This document shows, one piece after another, positions 9,813 through 18,137 of a stretch of 64,000 bases of DNA. The notes under the pieces were generated by a model. That model saw only the letters and a program-made list of their open reading frames with translations. It did no database searches and had not been told where the DNA came from. Each line of letters starts with the position of its first letter. Position 1 is the first letter of the stretch. Position numbers and translations under genes: made by a program. Origin of the DNA: Peribacillus frigoritolerans (lineage in GTDB: Bacteria; Bacillota; Bacilli; Bacillales; DSM-1321). The stretch is from contig JAUPFL010000001.1 of assembly GCA_030562215.1 (NCBI GenBank), positions 2,902,501-2,966,500 on the forward strand, read 5' to 3'.

Positions 9813-10131
9813 GTAGGACCCTCATTTGTATCACTCATATATTTTAATAATCTGGCTTATATAAGTGAAATCTATTCAAAAAAGATTGATTAAATTGTGG
9901 ATGGAATTTTGGTATTGATCCTTGTCGGTAAGTTGAAAGCTTCAGTGACATTCAATGGGAACTAATTCCGTGAGGCATTAGACGCGGAACAGAAACGCGT
10001 GAGGACGGCAATGGGTAAGGCTTACAGAAGGAATGTTCACGCGTGAGCGGACAAAAATAGAGAACCGGGATGCCCTTTTCCGAAAGATATTTGGAAAAGT
10101 CTTATCCTGCAACACGAGGGGGGGATAATAG
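9813..10131 (+). other. Gap with a short phage-like coding scrap
   Basis: No complete gene. 9966-10046 is open for 27 codons (REALDAEQKRVRTAMGKAYR) and ends in TGA shortly before the small phage-like gene at 10132. It looks like the 3' end of a larger, lost structural gene. The assignment is weak. Confidence 0.25.
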
Positions 10132-10314
10132 ATGAGTGATAAAAAGAAATATCAAGCAATAGTGAATATTAAAGACCTGAAGGACAAAGGGAAGATTTAT
10201 CGTAATGGTGATACTTTTCCGAACACGGCTAATAAAAAGGTTGAGGATGGAACGTTTAGAGGAACTATTGTCCTCTGATAAGAAGATGGCAAACTGGTAT
10301 TAAAAGATATCTGA
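10132..10314 (+). CDS. Small phage-type protein, frameshifted
   Basis: A short gene beginning MSDKKKYQAIVNIKDLKDKG with a very strong ribosome binding site (GAGGGGGGGATAATAG before the ATG). Proteins with this start (KKYxAIVNIKDLxDxGKIYRxGDxFP) are familiar as small head-region proteins in Bacillus prophages. The first frame ends after 48 codons, but two compensating single-base errors (an extra G near 10250, a lost G near 10287) restore KVEDERLEELLSSDKKMGKL to the TGA at 10312. No other phage genes of note remain, so this is a prophage remnant. Confidence 0.5.
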
Positions 10315-10417
10315 AAAAAAGGGGCTTTTGCCTTGGCTTTTTCATTCAAGGGGCCTGTCAGGGGTGTTGTTAATTTCTTGATGAATGGAAAAAATATATA
10401 GAGGGGAACAAAAACTT

Positions 10418-11043
10418 ATGAAATACGAATGGAGAAAACAAGAGAAGAATTTATATATCCCAAAACAAAAACCTGAACTTGTAACAATTCCAGAACAGAA
10501 ATTTTTTTTGATAAAGGGAATAGGAAATCCAAATGAGAACGAATTCGCTGAAAAGATAGGTGTTCTTTATTCATTGGCTTATGCGGTCAGGATGATGCCG
10601 AAGCAAGGATACACTCCAGCTGGATATTTTGAATATACTGTATTTCCATTAGAAGGAATTTGGGATTTAACGGAAGAGGGAAAGAAACTAGATACATTAA
10701 ATAAAGATGAATTATTATATACGATCATGATTAGACAACCGGATTTTGTAACAAAAGATATAGTGGACAGAGCATTTGAAAATGTAGAAAAAAGAAACCA
10801 CATCCATTTCTAAATGATGTAAAGTTCGGTACATTTCAAGATGGTTTATTTGTCCAAATGCTTCATGTTGGTCCATATGATGATGAACCTCAAAGTTTTA
10901 AAGTAATGAATGAATTCATAAAAAATAATAATCTTGAAAGAACTTCACTACAACATAAAGAAATATATCTTTCAGATTTTAGAAAAGTTGAACCTTCAAA
11001 ATTAAAAACAGTTTTGAGATATAAGGTTAAGCCAATAGAATAG
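10418..11043 (+). CDS. GyrI-like small-molecule-binding domain protein, frameshifted
   Basis: A cytoplasmic SRPBCC-like GyrI/SbmC-fold protein of ~207 residues. Free-standing versions bind small organic molecules; some hydrolyse or sequester toxins, but the role here is unknown. Typical stretches are FFLIKGIGNPN, LYSLAYAVRMMPK, FEYTVFPLEGIW and QMLHVGPYDDEP (10857-10890). The frame breaks near 10790 through a missing A in an A run (EKRNHIHF should read EKKKPHPFLNDV) and continues to 11043. I choose ATG 10418, 10 bases after GAGGGGA; the in-frame ATG at 10385 lies before that ribosome binding site. Confidence 0.8.
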
Positions 11044-11280
11044 CATAATCTAAATAGCTGTTAACATGAGTGTACATAAGTAAAAGGTGCATTATTTCCA
11101 TAGGATGCAATAAAGTAGTCCTAAAAAATGAAGTGAACCTAAAAGGTTAGGAAGGAACAGCCCGCCCTTAATTTATATATTTTACCTATTGAAAAACATT
11201 AGCATCTATTATTTTGGGTCCTTTTTTTTGCAGGGAATTAGTCCCTTTTGTCAAATTAGTTAAACAAAGGGGATGAAAAA

Positions 11281-11493
11281 ATGAATGATGATGAGAAAAT
11301 CGGTATTTTATTGTCCAATATGACAAACGAATTAGTGTCGAGTAGAGTAAGGGTTAGAGCTATAGTAGAATTACTGGAAGAAAAAGGTCTAATAACCCGC
11401 GAAGAGTACGAAAACAGGTTTAAAAAAGTTTTTGAACGAGATGCAATATCGTATAGAAATGATCTATTGAAAGAAGTCAAAATCGATGAATGA
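11281..11493 (+). CDS. Small helical protein of unknown function
   Basis: 70 residues, strongly charged and likely all-helical (ELVSSRVRVRAIVELLEEKG then TREEYENRFKKVFERD). AAAGGGGATGAAAAA precedes the ATG and a terminator-like hairpin follows at once. It lies among small phage-like scraps, so it may be a prophage-derived protein, but nothing identifies it. Confidence 0.6.
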   Translation: MNDDEKIGILLSNMTNELVSSRVRVRAIVELLEEKGLITREEYENRFKKVFERDAISYRNDLLKEVKIDE

Positions 11494-11501
11494 AAGGAGG
11501 A

Positions 11502-11530
11502 GGCATCCATTAATTTGGGTGCTTTTTTTT
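11502..11530 (+). terminator. Terminator after the small helical protein gene
   Basis: GCATCCA and TGGGTGC pair (one G-U) and are followed by eight T residues. Confidence 0.6.
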
Positions 11531-11543
11531 GGGGGTGAGAACG

Positions 11544-11644
11544 ATGAATCATTATAAGAAAAGCAAACGGTTAAGAAGCCAGTGAAGCCAAGTCGCAGAG
11601 ATCTGGAGGACCTAATGAATATGAAAGCTTTTACAACTTATTAA
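11544..11644 (+). CDS. Tiny phage-like protein, frameshifted
   Basis: ATG after GGGGGTGAGAACG starts MNHYKK. With one missing A in AAAA restored, the frame reads KQTVKKPVKPSRRDLEDLMN and ends MKAFTTY. The segment KPSRRDLEDLM resembles tiny proteins encoded in Bacillus prophage structural regions. It adds to the case for a prophage remnant at 9.9-11.7 kb. Confidence 0.35.
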
Positions 11645-11738
11645 TTTACAAATTCAAGCCAGAAGATTCCTAATGTGAAAAAGAAAGAGTGTTAACCTTT
11701 ATTTGATCAACACTCCCGTTAGTGCAGTAACATTCAAG

Positions 11739-12339
11739 TTATTTTTTTAGATTTGATTTCATTAATAATGAAATCTGTTGCTCAGACGTATTTGAAATTT
11801 GTTCCAGTTGGTCAACAATTAACTCGTCTTTGCAATGGATGATTTTGACTTAACTTAGCTTTCCCTTCAATTTTGTTGATTTTTATTTTGAACCCTTGAA
11901 CTCCTTTGTTCATACCAGCGAGAAACTCAGCATCTACATTTTGCAAACTGTATGAGCTGTCAGGAGCTTCGTACTTTGATACCATATCATGTAGGGTGCC
12001 CATTAATTCATGTTCATCCTCTTGAAGTTCCACTTCTCCCTATACATGGACGGTCACATAATTCCATGTTGGTACTGCATTTTCGTCTCATACCAAGATG
12101 GAGAGATATAACAATGCGGACCATGAAAAAATAGCCAAGACGGTTTGATTGTTGATGTCTTTCCAATGAGGATTAGGACGAGCAAAATGTCCATATAAGC
12201 AAGAATTATCCTTGTTCAATATTAACGGCAAATGAGTCGCGCAGGGCATTCCATCATGTTGAGAAAAAGATTCGCAAAACTATGTTCCTTCATAACGTTG
12301 AAGGAAAGTGTTTCATCTTTAATGTGCAGGAATATACAT
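11739..12339 (-). pseudogene. paiB: PaiB-family FMN-binding protein, decayed
   Basis: PaiB proteins are small FMN-binding split-barrel proteins first described as a repressor of sporulation and degradative enzymes in Bacillus subtilis. The start (MYIPAH at 12339, after GAGAGGAG) and the conserved [32 protein letters not shown] and TVHV...GEVEL blocks are all readable on the minus strand, ending SEQQISLL and a stop at 11739. The gene is broken by several frameshifts (near 12270, 12085 and 11825) and also by a TAG in place of the expected TAT near 12040. The nonsense codon makes real decay more likely than sequencing error alone. paiA is not adjacent. Confidence 0.7.
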
Positions 12340-12462
12340 TTTTTCTCCTCTCAAAACCTTTTCTTAGCATTAAATTAATAATTTCTCTATAAGATAAGTC
12401 TATATTCATGACGTCCTCTTTATCTATTGGAATTCGGTTGTTTTAAAAGTATATTCAAGCAA

Positions 12463-13365
12463 TTAGCTTTTCCTTGATATAGCTCTGTTTTTTGATACTG
12501 GAGCATTTTTGCCTAATATAACAGAAAAGACAACAATCACTGCTATTACAATGGTGAAAAATGTGATGGATTCATCTAGAAATACTGTTGCAAATACAAT
12601 CATCAAAAATGGTTGTAAGTATTGAATCTGACTGACTCTTGCTATCCCGCCCATTGCCATTCCGCTATACCAAGCAACATATGCTAGAAATTGACTAACC
12701 ACTGCAAGATAAATGAAGCTAATCCATGCTTGTATAGGGGCATGAAGCATTTCAGTTGTAACGTTTAGCCCAACTGGAATTATAAAAAATGGAGCACCAA
12801 TCATAATTGCCCATGCAATCACTTGCCAGCTCCCTAACTCTTTTGCTAATTCCCCTCCTTCTGCGTAACTAAGTCCCAGTATGATCACAGCTGCCAGTAA
12901 AGCTAAATCGGCTAATTGCAATTGGCCGAATCCAAGGTGAAGTGCATACATAATTACCGATAAAGAGCTGATTATACTTGAAATCCAGAATTTGAGAGAT
13001 GGTATTTCACCTGCCCTAAATATGGCAAATCCGGCTGTTGCTAACGGTAACAGAGCCAATTCCACAGCTCCATGAGAAACCGGCAAGGATTCCATTGCCC
13101 AAGAAGTGAGGAGAGGAAATCCCAAAACTGCACCAAAAGCAACAATAAGTAGACGCTTGAATTGGCGAAGAGAAGGTAGCCTTTCTTTTCGAACAATCAA
13201 TACCACTGCTACTAAAAAAGCGGCCACCACTGTTCTTCCTAAACCAACGATCGTAGTCCCGAAATATTCCACTGCAATACTTGTAGAAGGGAGTGTTAAG
13301 CTAAAACAAATGACGCCAACTAATCCCAAAAATAATCCGAATTTTTCTCTTGTTTCTCCCCGCAT
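12463..13365 (-). CDS. EamA-family (DMT) transporter
   Basis: A drug/metabolite-superfamily permease of about 300 residues with ten hydrophobic segments in two five-helix EamA repeats (first around FGLFLGLVGVICFSL to SWAMESLPVSHGAVELALLPLATAGF, second from ALLAAVIILGLSYAEGG to the C-terminus). The late motif RVSQIQYLQPF is typical of EamA proteins. It is divergently transcribed from the MocR regulator at 13527, a common pairing in which the regulator controls the exporter. Starts at TTG 13380 or ATG 13365 are both possible; neither has a strong ribosome binding site, and I use the ATG. Substrate unknown; pyridoxal-type or amino acid export is the usual guess for MocR neighbours. Confidence 0.82.
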   Translation of the reverse strand: MRGETREKFGLFLGLVGVICFSLTLPSTSIAVEYFGTTIVGLGRTVVAAFLVAVVLIVRKERLPSLRQFKRLLIVAFGAVLGFPLLTSWAMESLPVSHGAVELALLPLATAGFAIFRAGEIPSLKFWISSIISSLSVIMYALHLGFGQLQLADLALLAAVIILGLSYAEGGELAKELGSWQVIAWAIMIGAPFFIIPVGLNVTTEMLHAPIQAWISFIYLAVVSQFLAYVAWYSGMAMGGIARVSQIQYLQPFLMIVFATVFLDESITFFTIVIAVIVVFSVILGKNAPVSKNRAISRKS

Positions 13366-13390
13366 CTTTTCCAGCCCCAATCTTTATACT

Positions 13391-13508
13391 TTGTACCACA
13401 TCTGTACCATTTTTTTACTTATTTTAAAAACAGTTTTGATATAATTAACATACTATGAGTACATTCAATAAAAATAAACCATTTTTTTACTTAACTGTCC
13501 TGGTACAG
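13391..13508. promoter_or_regulatory. MocR-type operator half-sites in the divergent promoter region
   Basis: TTGTACCA (13391-13398) and CTGTACCA (13402-13409) are direct repeats spaced 11 bases apart (one turn), and TGGTACAG (13501-13508) is the inverted form just before the MocR ribosome binding site. MocR proteins such as GabR bind direct and inverted repeats of a similar hexamer (ATACCA). A TATAAT -10 box lies between them at 13440-13445. The block ACCATTTTTTTACTTA is also repeated (13406-13421 and 13479-13494). Confidence 0.6.
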
Positions 13509-13526
13509 TTGAAGGGGGATCAATAT

Positions 13527-14903
13527 ATGAACTCAAAATATATGAAGATAATGCAAGACATTAAGCTTCGACTAGAAGATGGCTCGCTAATTGCAGGCAG
13601 TAAACTTCCTTCTGTTCGACAGTTATCTGAGTATTTTTCATGCAGCAAAAATACGGTAATAAAAGCATATGTAGAACTTGAAAAAGAGCATTTAATTTAT
13701 TCTGTTCCTAAAAGCGGCTACTATGTTGTGAATGATTATCAAAAAGCGCCGGAAGAAAATGAGGTGATTGATTTTTTGTCTGCCGGTCCAGATAAAAATG
13801 TTATGCCATATGTTGAATTTCAACATTGTATGAATCAAGCAATTGACCATTATAAAGAAGAGCTTTTTACATACTCTGATCAACAAGGGCTTTACTCACT
13901 TCGAGTACAGTTGGTGAAATATTTGCAAAATTTACAGGTCTTCACTCACCCAGAAAGATTAGTCGTTGTCTCTGGCTCACAGCAAGCCCTCCATTTATTA
14001 GTTTCTATGCCATTTCCAAATGGGAAAAACAATATTTTAATTGAACAGCCTACTTACTTTGGATTCATTGAGTCCATCAATCTGCATCAAGCTACTACTT
14101 TTGGGATCGAATTATCAATGGAAGGGATTGACCTTGATCGACTGGAATACATTTTTCGAAATAATGATATAAAATTTTTCTATATTATCCCGAGATTCCA
14201 CAATCCACTTGGGCATAGTTACACGAATGGAGAAAAGAAAAAAATCGTTGAGTTAGCTGAAAAATACGATGTATATATAGTGGAGGATGATATTTTAGGA
14301 GACCTTGATCCAAATCCAAAATCAGATCCTTTATTTTCTTTTGATCCTTCTGGGAGAGTGATTTATATTAAAAGCCTTTCGAAAATTTTTCTCCCAGGGT
14401 TAAGGATTGGGACTGTCGTTCTTCCTGAATTAATGATTAACAACTTTTTACGCTATAAATTCAGTTCGGATTTTAATAGTTCAGCACTTTCTCAAGGTGC
14501 ACTGGAAATCTATTTAAAAAGCGGTATGTTTAATAGTCATCTCAAAAAAGTAAAAGAGGTATACCGTACTAAAATGCAAATCCTTCAAGAAGCATGTGAA
14601 TTATTGCTGCCGGCTAATACTTCTTTTTCTAAACCAAATTCCGGATTCTATCTTTCCATCAGTTTGCCCGAGAATGTGAAAGCAAAACAGGTGGTTCATA
14701 TGCTAAACGAGCAGCATATATATGTTGATGATGCCTCTAGAATGTTTTTAGCAGAATATAAAAAGGAAAATCTCGTTCGTTTATGCATCTCTCAAGTGAA
14801 CGAGAGTCAAATTAAACTAGGGGTAGAGCGATTGGCTCACTGTATTGCCTTAATTGACAGTAGAAAAAAACATATTACTCCAAATAACTTTTTACTCATT
14901 TAG
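13527..14903 (+). CDS. MocR/GabR-family transcriptional regulator (GntR-aminotransferase fusion)
   Basis: Fusion of an N-terminal GntR winged helix (residues ~1-70; LRLEDGSLIAGSKLPSVRQL, NTVIKAYVELEKE) with a class I PLP-dependent aminotransferase-like domain. The PLP-binding lysine lies in IKSLSKIF at about residue 285, and the substrate/PLP arginine region is RLCISQ. Members sense PLP or an amino compound and control an adjacent gene. It is divergent from the EamA transporter at 13365. ATG 13527 follows AAGGGGGATCAATAT; an in-frame ATG at 13455 would put a 24-residue extension before the winged helix and lies within the operator region. Full length (458 residues) and intact. Confidence 0.9.
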   Translation: MNSKYMKIMQDIKLRLEDGSLIAGSKLPSVRQLSEYFSCSKNTVIKAYVELEKEHLIYSVPKSGYYVVNDYQKAPEENEVIDFLSAGPDKNVMPYVEFQHCMNQAIDHYKEELFTYSDQQGLYSLRVQLVKYLQNLQVFTHPERLVVVSGSQQALHLLVSMPFPNGKNNILIEQPTYFGFIESINLHQATTFGIELSMEGIDLDRLEYIFRNNDIKFFYIIPRFHNPLGHSYTNGEKKKIVELAEKYDVYIVEDDILGDLDPNPKSDPLFSFDPSGRVIYIKSLSKIFLPGLRIGTVVLPELMINNFLRYKFSSDFNSSALSQGALEIYLKSGMFNSHLKKVKEVYRTKMQILQEACELLLPANTSFSKPNSGFYLSISLPENVKAKQVVHMLNEQHIYVDDASRMFLAEYKKENLVRLCISQVNESQIKLGVERLAHCIALIDSRKKHITPNNFLLI

Positions 14904-15262
14904 TATGGGTAAGTTTATATAGAGGACAGCATCAGAGGATTATACGGATTGCCAAGCATATATCAAAACGGTTGATTACGTATCTTAGAATCTGAGCAAA
15001 CATTTGAGATAGATTTATTTACTCCCACAACATCTCATGTGTTGCACAACACACAGCAAATGTAGAGTGTTTTTCACTTCTTGTAAGGAAAAAATTTAAT
15101 AACGAAAGATGTAAGAATGAAGAAACCATTAAGAGTAACTAGCTTCAAAGCTCATATCAAATTTCCCAGGTGCGAGGTTTGCGTTATAATAGTAAAAAAC
15201 ATCCTTCTATATAGGATGGATGCTTCTTGATTGAAATACATAAAAAGGATTGGTGAATAAGA
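14904..15262. other. Gene-free stretch with a perfect palindrome
   Basis: No gene. TGTGTTGC / GCAACACA makes a 16-base perfect palindrome at 15038-15053, about 210 bases before the next gene; it could be an operator. Nothing else stands out. Confidence 0.3.
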
Positions 15263-15577
15263 ATGGCAATAGTTGATGTAACGGTTATTCCTGTCGGAAC
15301 ACAAACTCCAAGTGTTAGCAGGTATGTGGCGGATATTCAAAGAGTATTAAAGCAATATGAAGATAAGGGAGAAATCCGTTTTCAGCTGACACCCATGAAT
15401 ACAATCATTGAAGGCGACCTGCCTAAATTGTTTGAAGTGATCCAAGCGATGCATGAAGTACCTTTTGAAAAAGGTCTTGCTAGAGTTTGTACGAATATCC
15501 GAATCGATGACCGTCGTGATAAAGAACGCAGGATGGAAGACAAAGTAAAGCGAGTGAAGGGCATGCTTGAGGAATAA
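15263..15577 (+). CDS. MTH1187/YqgV-family thiamine-binding protein
   Basis: 104 residues, one ferredoxin-like domain of the thiamine-binding DUF77 family (MTH1187, YqgV). The signature start VDVTVIPVGTQTPSVSRYVA, the middle GEIRFQLTPMNTIIEGDL and the end RIDDRRDK are all present. Family members bind thiamine and assemble into tetramers; they may buffer or deliver the vitamin. AAAGGATTGGTGAATAAGA precedes the ATG. No TPP riboswitch or thiamine gene is adjacent. Confidence 0.88.
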   Translation: MAIVDVTVIPVGTQTPSVSRYVADIQRVLKQYEDKGEIRFQLTPMNTIIEGDLPKLFEVIQAMHEVPFEKGLARVCTNIRIDDRRDKERRMEDKVKRVKGMLEE

Positions 15578-15668
15578 CAGGTTTTTAAGTGACAGTGAAA
15601 TGTATAAAAGCGCATTAGGTTAGATAATAGTTCATTGCTGTTTGGAACTGTCGTGAGAAATTATACAA

Positions 15669-15806
15669 ATATCCCGAATTTCGTCGATATATTGCATTTT
15701 TCGGAGATATATCCCGAATTTCGAAGATATATTGTGTTTTTCGGAGATAAACCTGAATTTCGTTGATATATTACTGTTCTTCTGAGATATATCGATATAT
15801 CACGAG
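15669..15806. repeat. Tandem ~40-bp repeat array (3.5 units)
   Basis: Units at 15669-15706, 15707-15746 and 15747-15786 plus a partial at 15787-15806. Each reads roughly ATAT-CCCGAATTTCG-N2-GATATATT followed by a T-rich part ending TTCGGAG. The junctions are near-palindromes (TTCGGAGATATATCCCGAA). Units diverge towards the right. The array lies in the gap after the thiamine-binding protein gene and is not coding. Confidence 0.75.
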
Positions 15807-15848
15807 TTACGTTAATTTTCAATTAATGTCAATGTATTAATAGCTTTA

Positions 15849-15890
15849 AAGCCTTGGTATTACTGATTCTCAGTTCCCAAGGCTTTTTTT
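15849..15890 (+). terminator. Intrinsic terminator
   Basis: AGCCTTGG (15850-15857) pairs with CCAAGGCT (15877-15884), followed by a T run. Confidence 0.6.
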
Positions 15891-15958
15891 ATTATTATTT
15901 CATACATTTCAATATTAAATCTTGCATTGGAGATTAGGTAGTAATATAAATTTAGGCT

Positions 15959-16438
15959 CTAAAAAAGATATAACTGTTGTCTATTTATAAACGTTCGCCA
16001 TAAAGTTTTTTTTTCTTCATTTGGATGAAAAAGAGTGAAACCTTTTGAACAAAACACAAACCTTCTATCTATCTCGAATCCAGCTTTATTCAAAATTTCA
16101 ACTGTCCCATGTGAACCAGTGCCAGCATACCCGCAACTACAACCAGAAAGGTGTAGCTCATTTCCTTTTTTGTCTATAAGGATGAGATCGCTATCGAGCA
16201 AAATATTATCTTTATTAATCTCTTTAGTAATTTTAGCAATTTTAAAACGATCAAACTGATCTTTGACTGCTTCGAATAATGCAATACTTTTATTGGTAAT
16301 ACCGCGGTCTTCACCGTAATCTTTTATGACGAATACTTCCCGCTCATATGATTTCTTATATAGATGGTACTTTTGATAAGTGACGTCATTAATTTTACAA
16401 ATAATTGGACTAATATTATCCAGTTTTTGATTAAACAT
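15959..16438 (-). CDS. Protein of unknown function with a CSCG motif
   Basis: 159 residues, soluble. AGGAGGCGTGCA lies directly before the ATG, so the start is firm. The most distinctive part is LHLSGCSCGYAGTGSHGTVE, glycine- and cysteine-rich, followed by ILNKAGFEIDRRFVFCSKGF; the clustered cysteines may bind a metal. I do not recognise a family. It is followed (on the same strand's upstream side) by a membrane protein gene but not in an obvious operon. Confidence 0.75.
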   Translation of the reverse strand: MFNQKLDNISPIICKINDVTYQKYHLYKKSYEREVFVIKDYGEDRGITNKSIALFEAVKDQFDRFKIAKITKEINKDNILLDSDLILIDKKGNELHLSGCSCGYAGTGSHGTVEILNKAGFEIDRRFVFCSKGFTLFHPNEEKKTLWRTFINRQQLYLF

Positions 16439-16646
16439 TGCACGCCTCCTAAATAATTAGTTTATTAAGTTTATTAGGAGAAAAAGAGATTAGTACTAAG
16501 AACCTGATAAGAGGCAAAATTTTTGTTTCTGTTTCTCTTTTAAGGATGAATAGGAATGGCTCATGATGCTTATATGGTATGAATGAAGCTGTTAGGAAGA
16601 GGGGAAATTGTGAAGCCAAATTAAAAAGCACCAAAATTGGTGCTTC

Positions 16647-17117
16647 CTAGTTATATATCTTCTTAAAGTAATGGACAAACATAATATTCATGACAATTTC
16701 GACTATAGCATTAGTACATACATCGATAATATTAGTTTCCTCAAGTGAATGATAAGGAGCAAATAAGACAATATAAATAGAGCCAATGATAGTTAAAAGT
16801 ATGGTCCATAAGCTGTTACGTAAAAACAGTGGAATCATTAAGCCAAAAAAGGGCAAAAAGAAATCTAATTCTTTCCTACTTCTCTTTTTATAAATACCGA
16901 CTAAAAGATAGATTGCAATCACATTGATAATAATAAATAAAATTAGATCAATAACATCATATCCATTCATAGATGAAGAATTATAAACTCCAGACAGTGA
17001 AAACACTGTAAGGACAACTAGTACCCAAAATGTTATCCGGTACCTTTTCTTTTGTTTGCCAGTTATTGTTCCTGACTGTAACGCCATGACGAGTTTGTTA
17101 ATATTCCAAATATACAT
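16647..17117 (-). CDS. Small membrane protein of unknown function
   Basis: 156 residues with four predicted transmembrane segments (FWVLVVLTVFSLSGVY, VIDLILFIIINVIAIYLLVG, LPFFGLMIPLFL with LLTIIGSIYIVLF, and a last one near IVEIVMNIMFVHYF) and a basic N-terminus (GKQKKRYRI). AAGGAGACAAAA precedes the ATG. No family recognised. Confidence 0.75.
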   Translation of the reverse strand: MYIWNINKLVMALQSGTITGKQKKRYRITFWVLVVLTVFSLSGVYNSSSMNGYDVIDLILFIIINVIAIYLLVGIYKKRSRKELDFFLPFFGLMIPLFLRNSLWTILLTIIGSIYIVLFAPYHSLEETNIIDVCTNAIVEIVMNIMFVHYFKKIYN

Positions 17118-17235
17118 TTTTGTCTCCTTATGTACAATATCAGACTAATTATAGCGTAGAATCCACTAAAATCCCCTGTCCAATTACATCTAATGAAACA
17201 AAAATCCGGATAAAGGGGTGTAAATCAAGTTTATA

Positions 17236-17629
17236 CTATAGATCTTCTTTATTAACTTGGGTAGAGTAGTTTTGTTCACATTGTTTTTTTCCCCACTCTC
17301 CCATAATGTCCCGTACTGGGATAAAGCTTTTCCCTTGAGGTGTTAGTGAGTATTCTACTTTAGGAGGAACTTCTTTATACACTTCTCTGTGAACCATTCC
17401 GTCCTCTTCCGATTCTCTCAGTTGTTTTGTCAATAATGCCCGGTAACAACCTTTGAAGTTCATTAAATCTTCTTGTTTGCCTACTTAGGTACCATAAATC
17501 AATAATTTTCCATCTTCCAGCAATTACATTTTGAGTAAGTGTCAAAGAGCATATTTCTTCTTGTTCTTCAGGAGGCGGTTCTCCTGTAAAGACAAGAGGC
17601 AGAAGAATATGACAACCCCTCTTTGTCAT
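17236..17629 (-). CDS. HxlR-family transcriptional regulator, frameshifted
   Basis: A winged-helix regulator of the HxlR/YodB type. Recognisable blocks are [60 protein letters not shown] and [19 protein letters not shown]. The cysteine in ICSLT is in the position of the conserved N-terminal cysteine that senses electrophiles or aldehydes in relatives. The frame breaks near 17450, where LPGITKALLTKQL is expected. The true start is unclear; ATG 17629 gives ~131 residues but has no good ribosome binding site. It faces away from the small gene at 17653, which may be a target. Confidence 0.75.
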
Positions 17630-17652
17630 AACATATAGAAAAAGATAAGGGT

Positions 17653-17883
17653 GTGACAATGCTGAGAAGGAAGCAAAACGACCAAATCGTTATTTATATC
17701 ATAAAAGGTTCAACAATTAAAAGGTTTTTAATCCTAGATCTAATTATTGGATCAGGAATTTTTTATGTGGTCAAATTCATTTCTTCAAGCATAATTATAG
17801 CGAGTGCGAGCAGTTTTATTGGAACGGAAGGAATTAAAAAGGCACCGAAAGTTCTGAAAACTGCGATTGGATTATTATCCTAA
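17653..17883 (+). CDS. Small membrane protein
   Basis: About 76 residues with two hydrophobic segments (FLILDLIIGSGIFYVVKFI and SIIIASASSFIG). GATAAGGGTG precedes GTG 17653 and ATG 17659. It is divergent from the HxlR regulator with very little space between. Function unknown. Confidence 0.5.
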   Translation: MTMLRRKQNDQIVIYIIKGSTIKRFLILDLIIGSGIFYVVKFISSSIIIASASSFIGTEGIKKAPKVLKTAIGLLS

Positions 17884-17949
17884 GGTTTGGAAATTAAATA
17901 AATCCTGACCTAACTTGTTGCATATTCAAAATAATAAGGATGTAAGTTA

Positions 17950-18124
17950 ATGAGGTTCAGAACTAAGGAAGAATTATTCGAAGCTGCCAAGAAAATACAC
18001 AGCGGATAGCCATTCAAATATGAATCAATGGGATCAGCCGTAAGATCAAACTGGATTTCAAACAGATTGTGTGTAGGATGGAATGGGAGTAACGAACGTA
18101 TACATCTATAATGATTCATATTAA
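17950..18124 (+). pseudogene. Small protein gene with an internal stop
   Basis: ATG after ATAAGGATGTAAGTTA starts MRFRTKEELFEAAKKIHSG, then TAG, then an open continuation PFKYESMGSAVRSNWISNRL, with a frame change near 18095 to end NVYIYNDSY at 18122. The pieces together would be a ~57-residue protein. I recognise no family, and the TAG points to real decay. Confidence 0.35.
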
Positions 18125-18137
18125 ATAGGAGGGAATC

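Noticed and set aside
15669-15806. CRISPR array
   Set aside because: The units are contiguous with no unique spacers, degenerate, and no cas genes are near.
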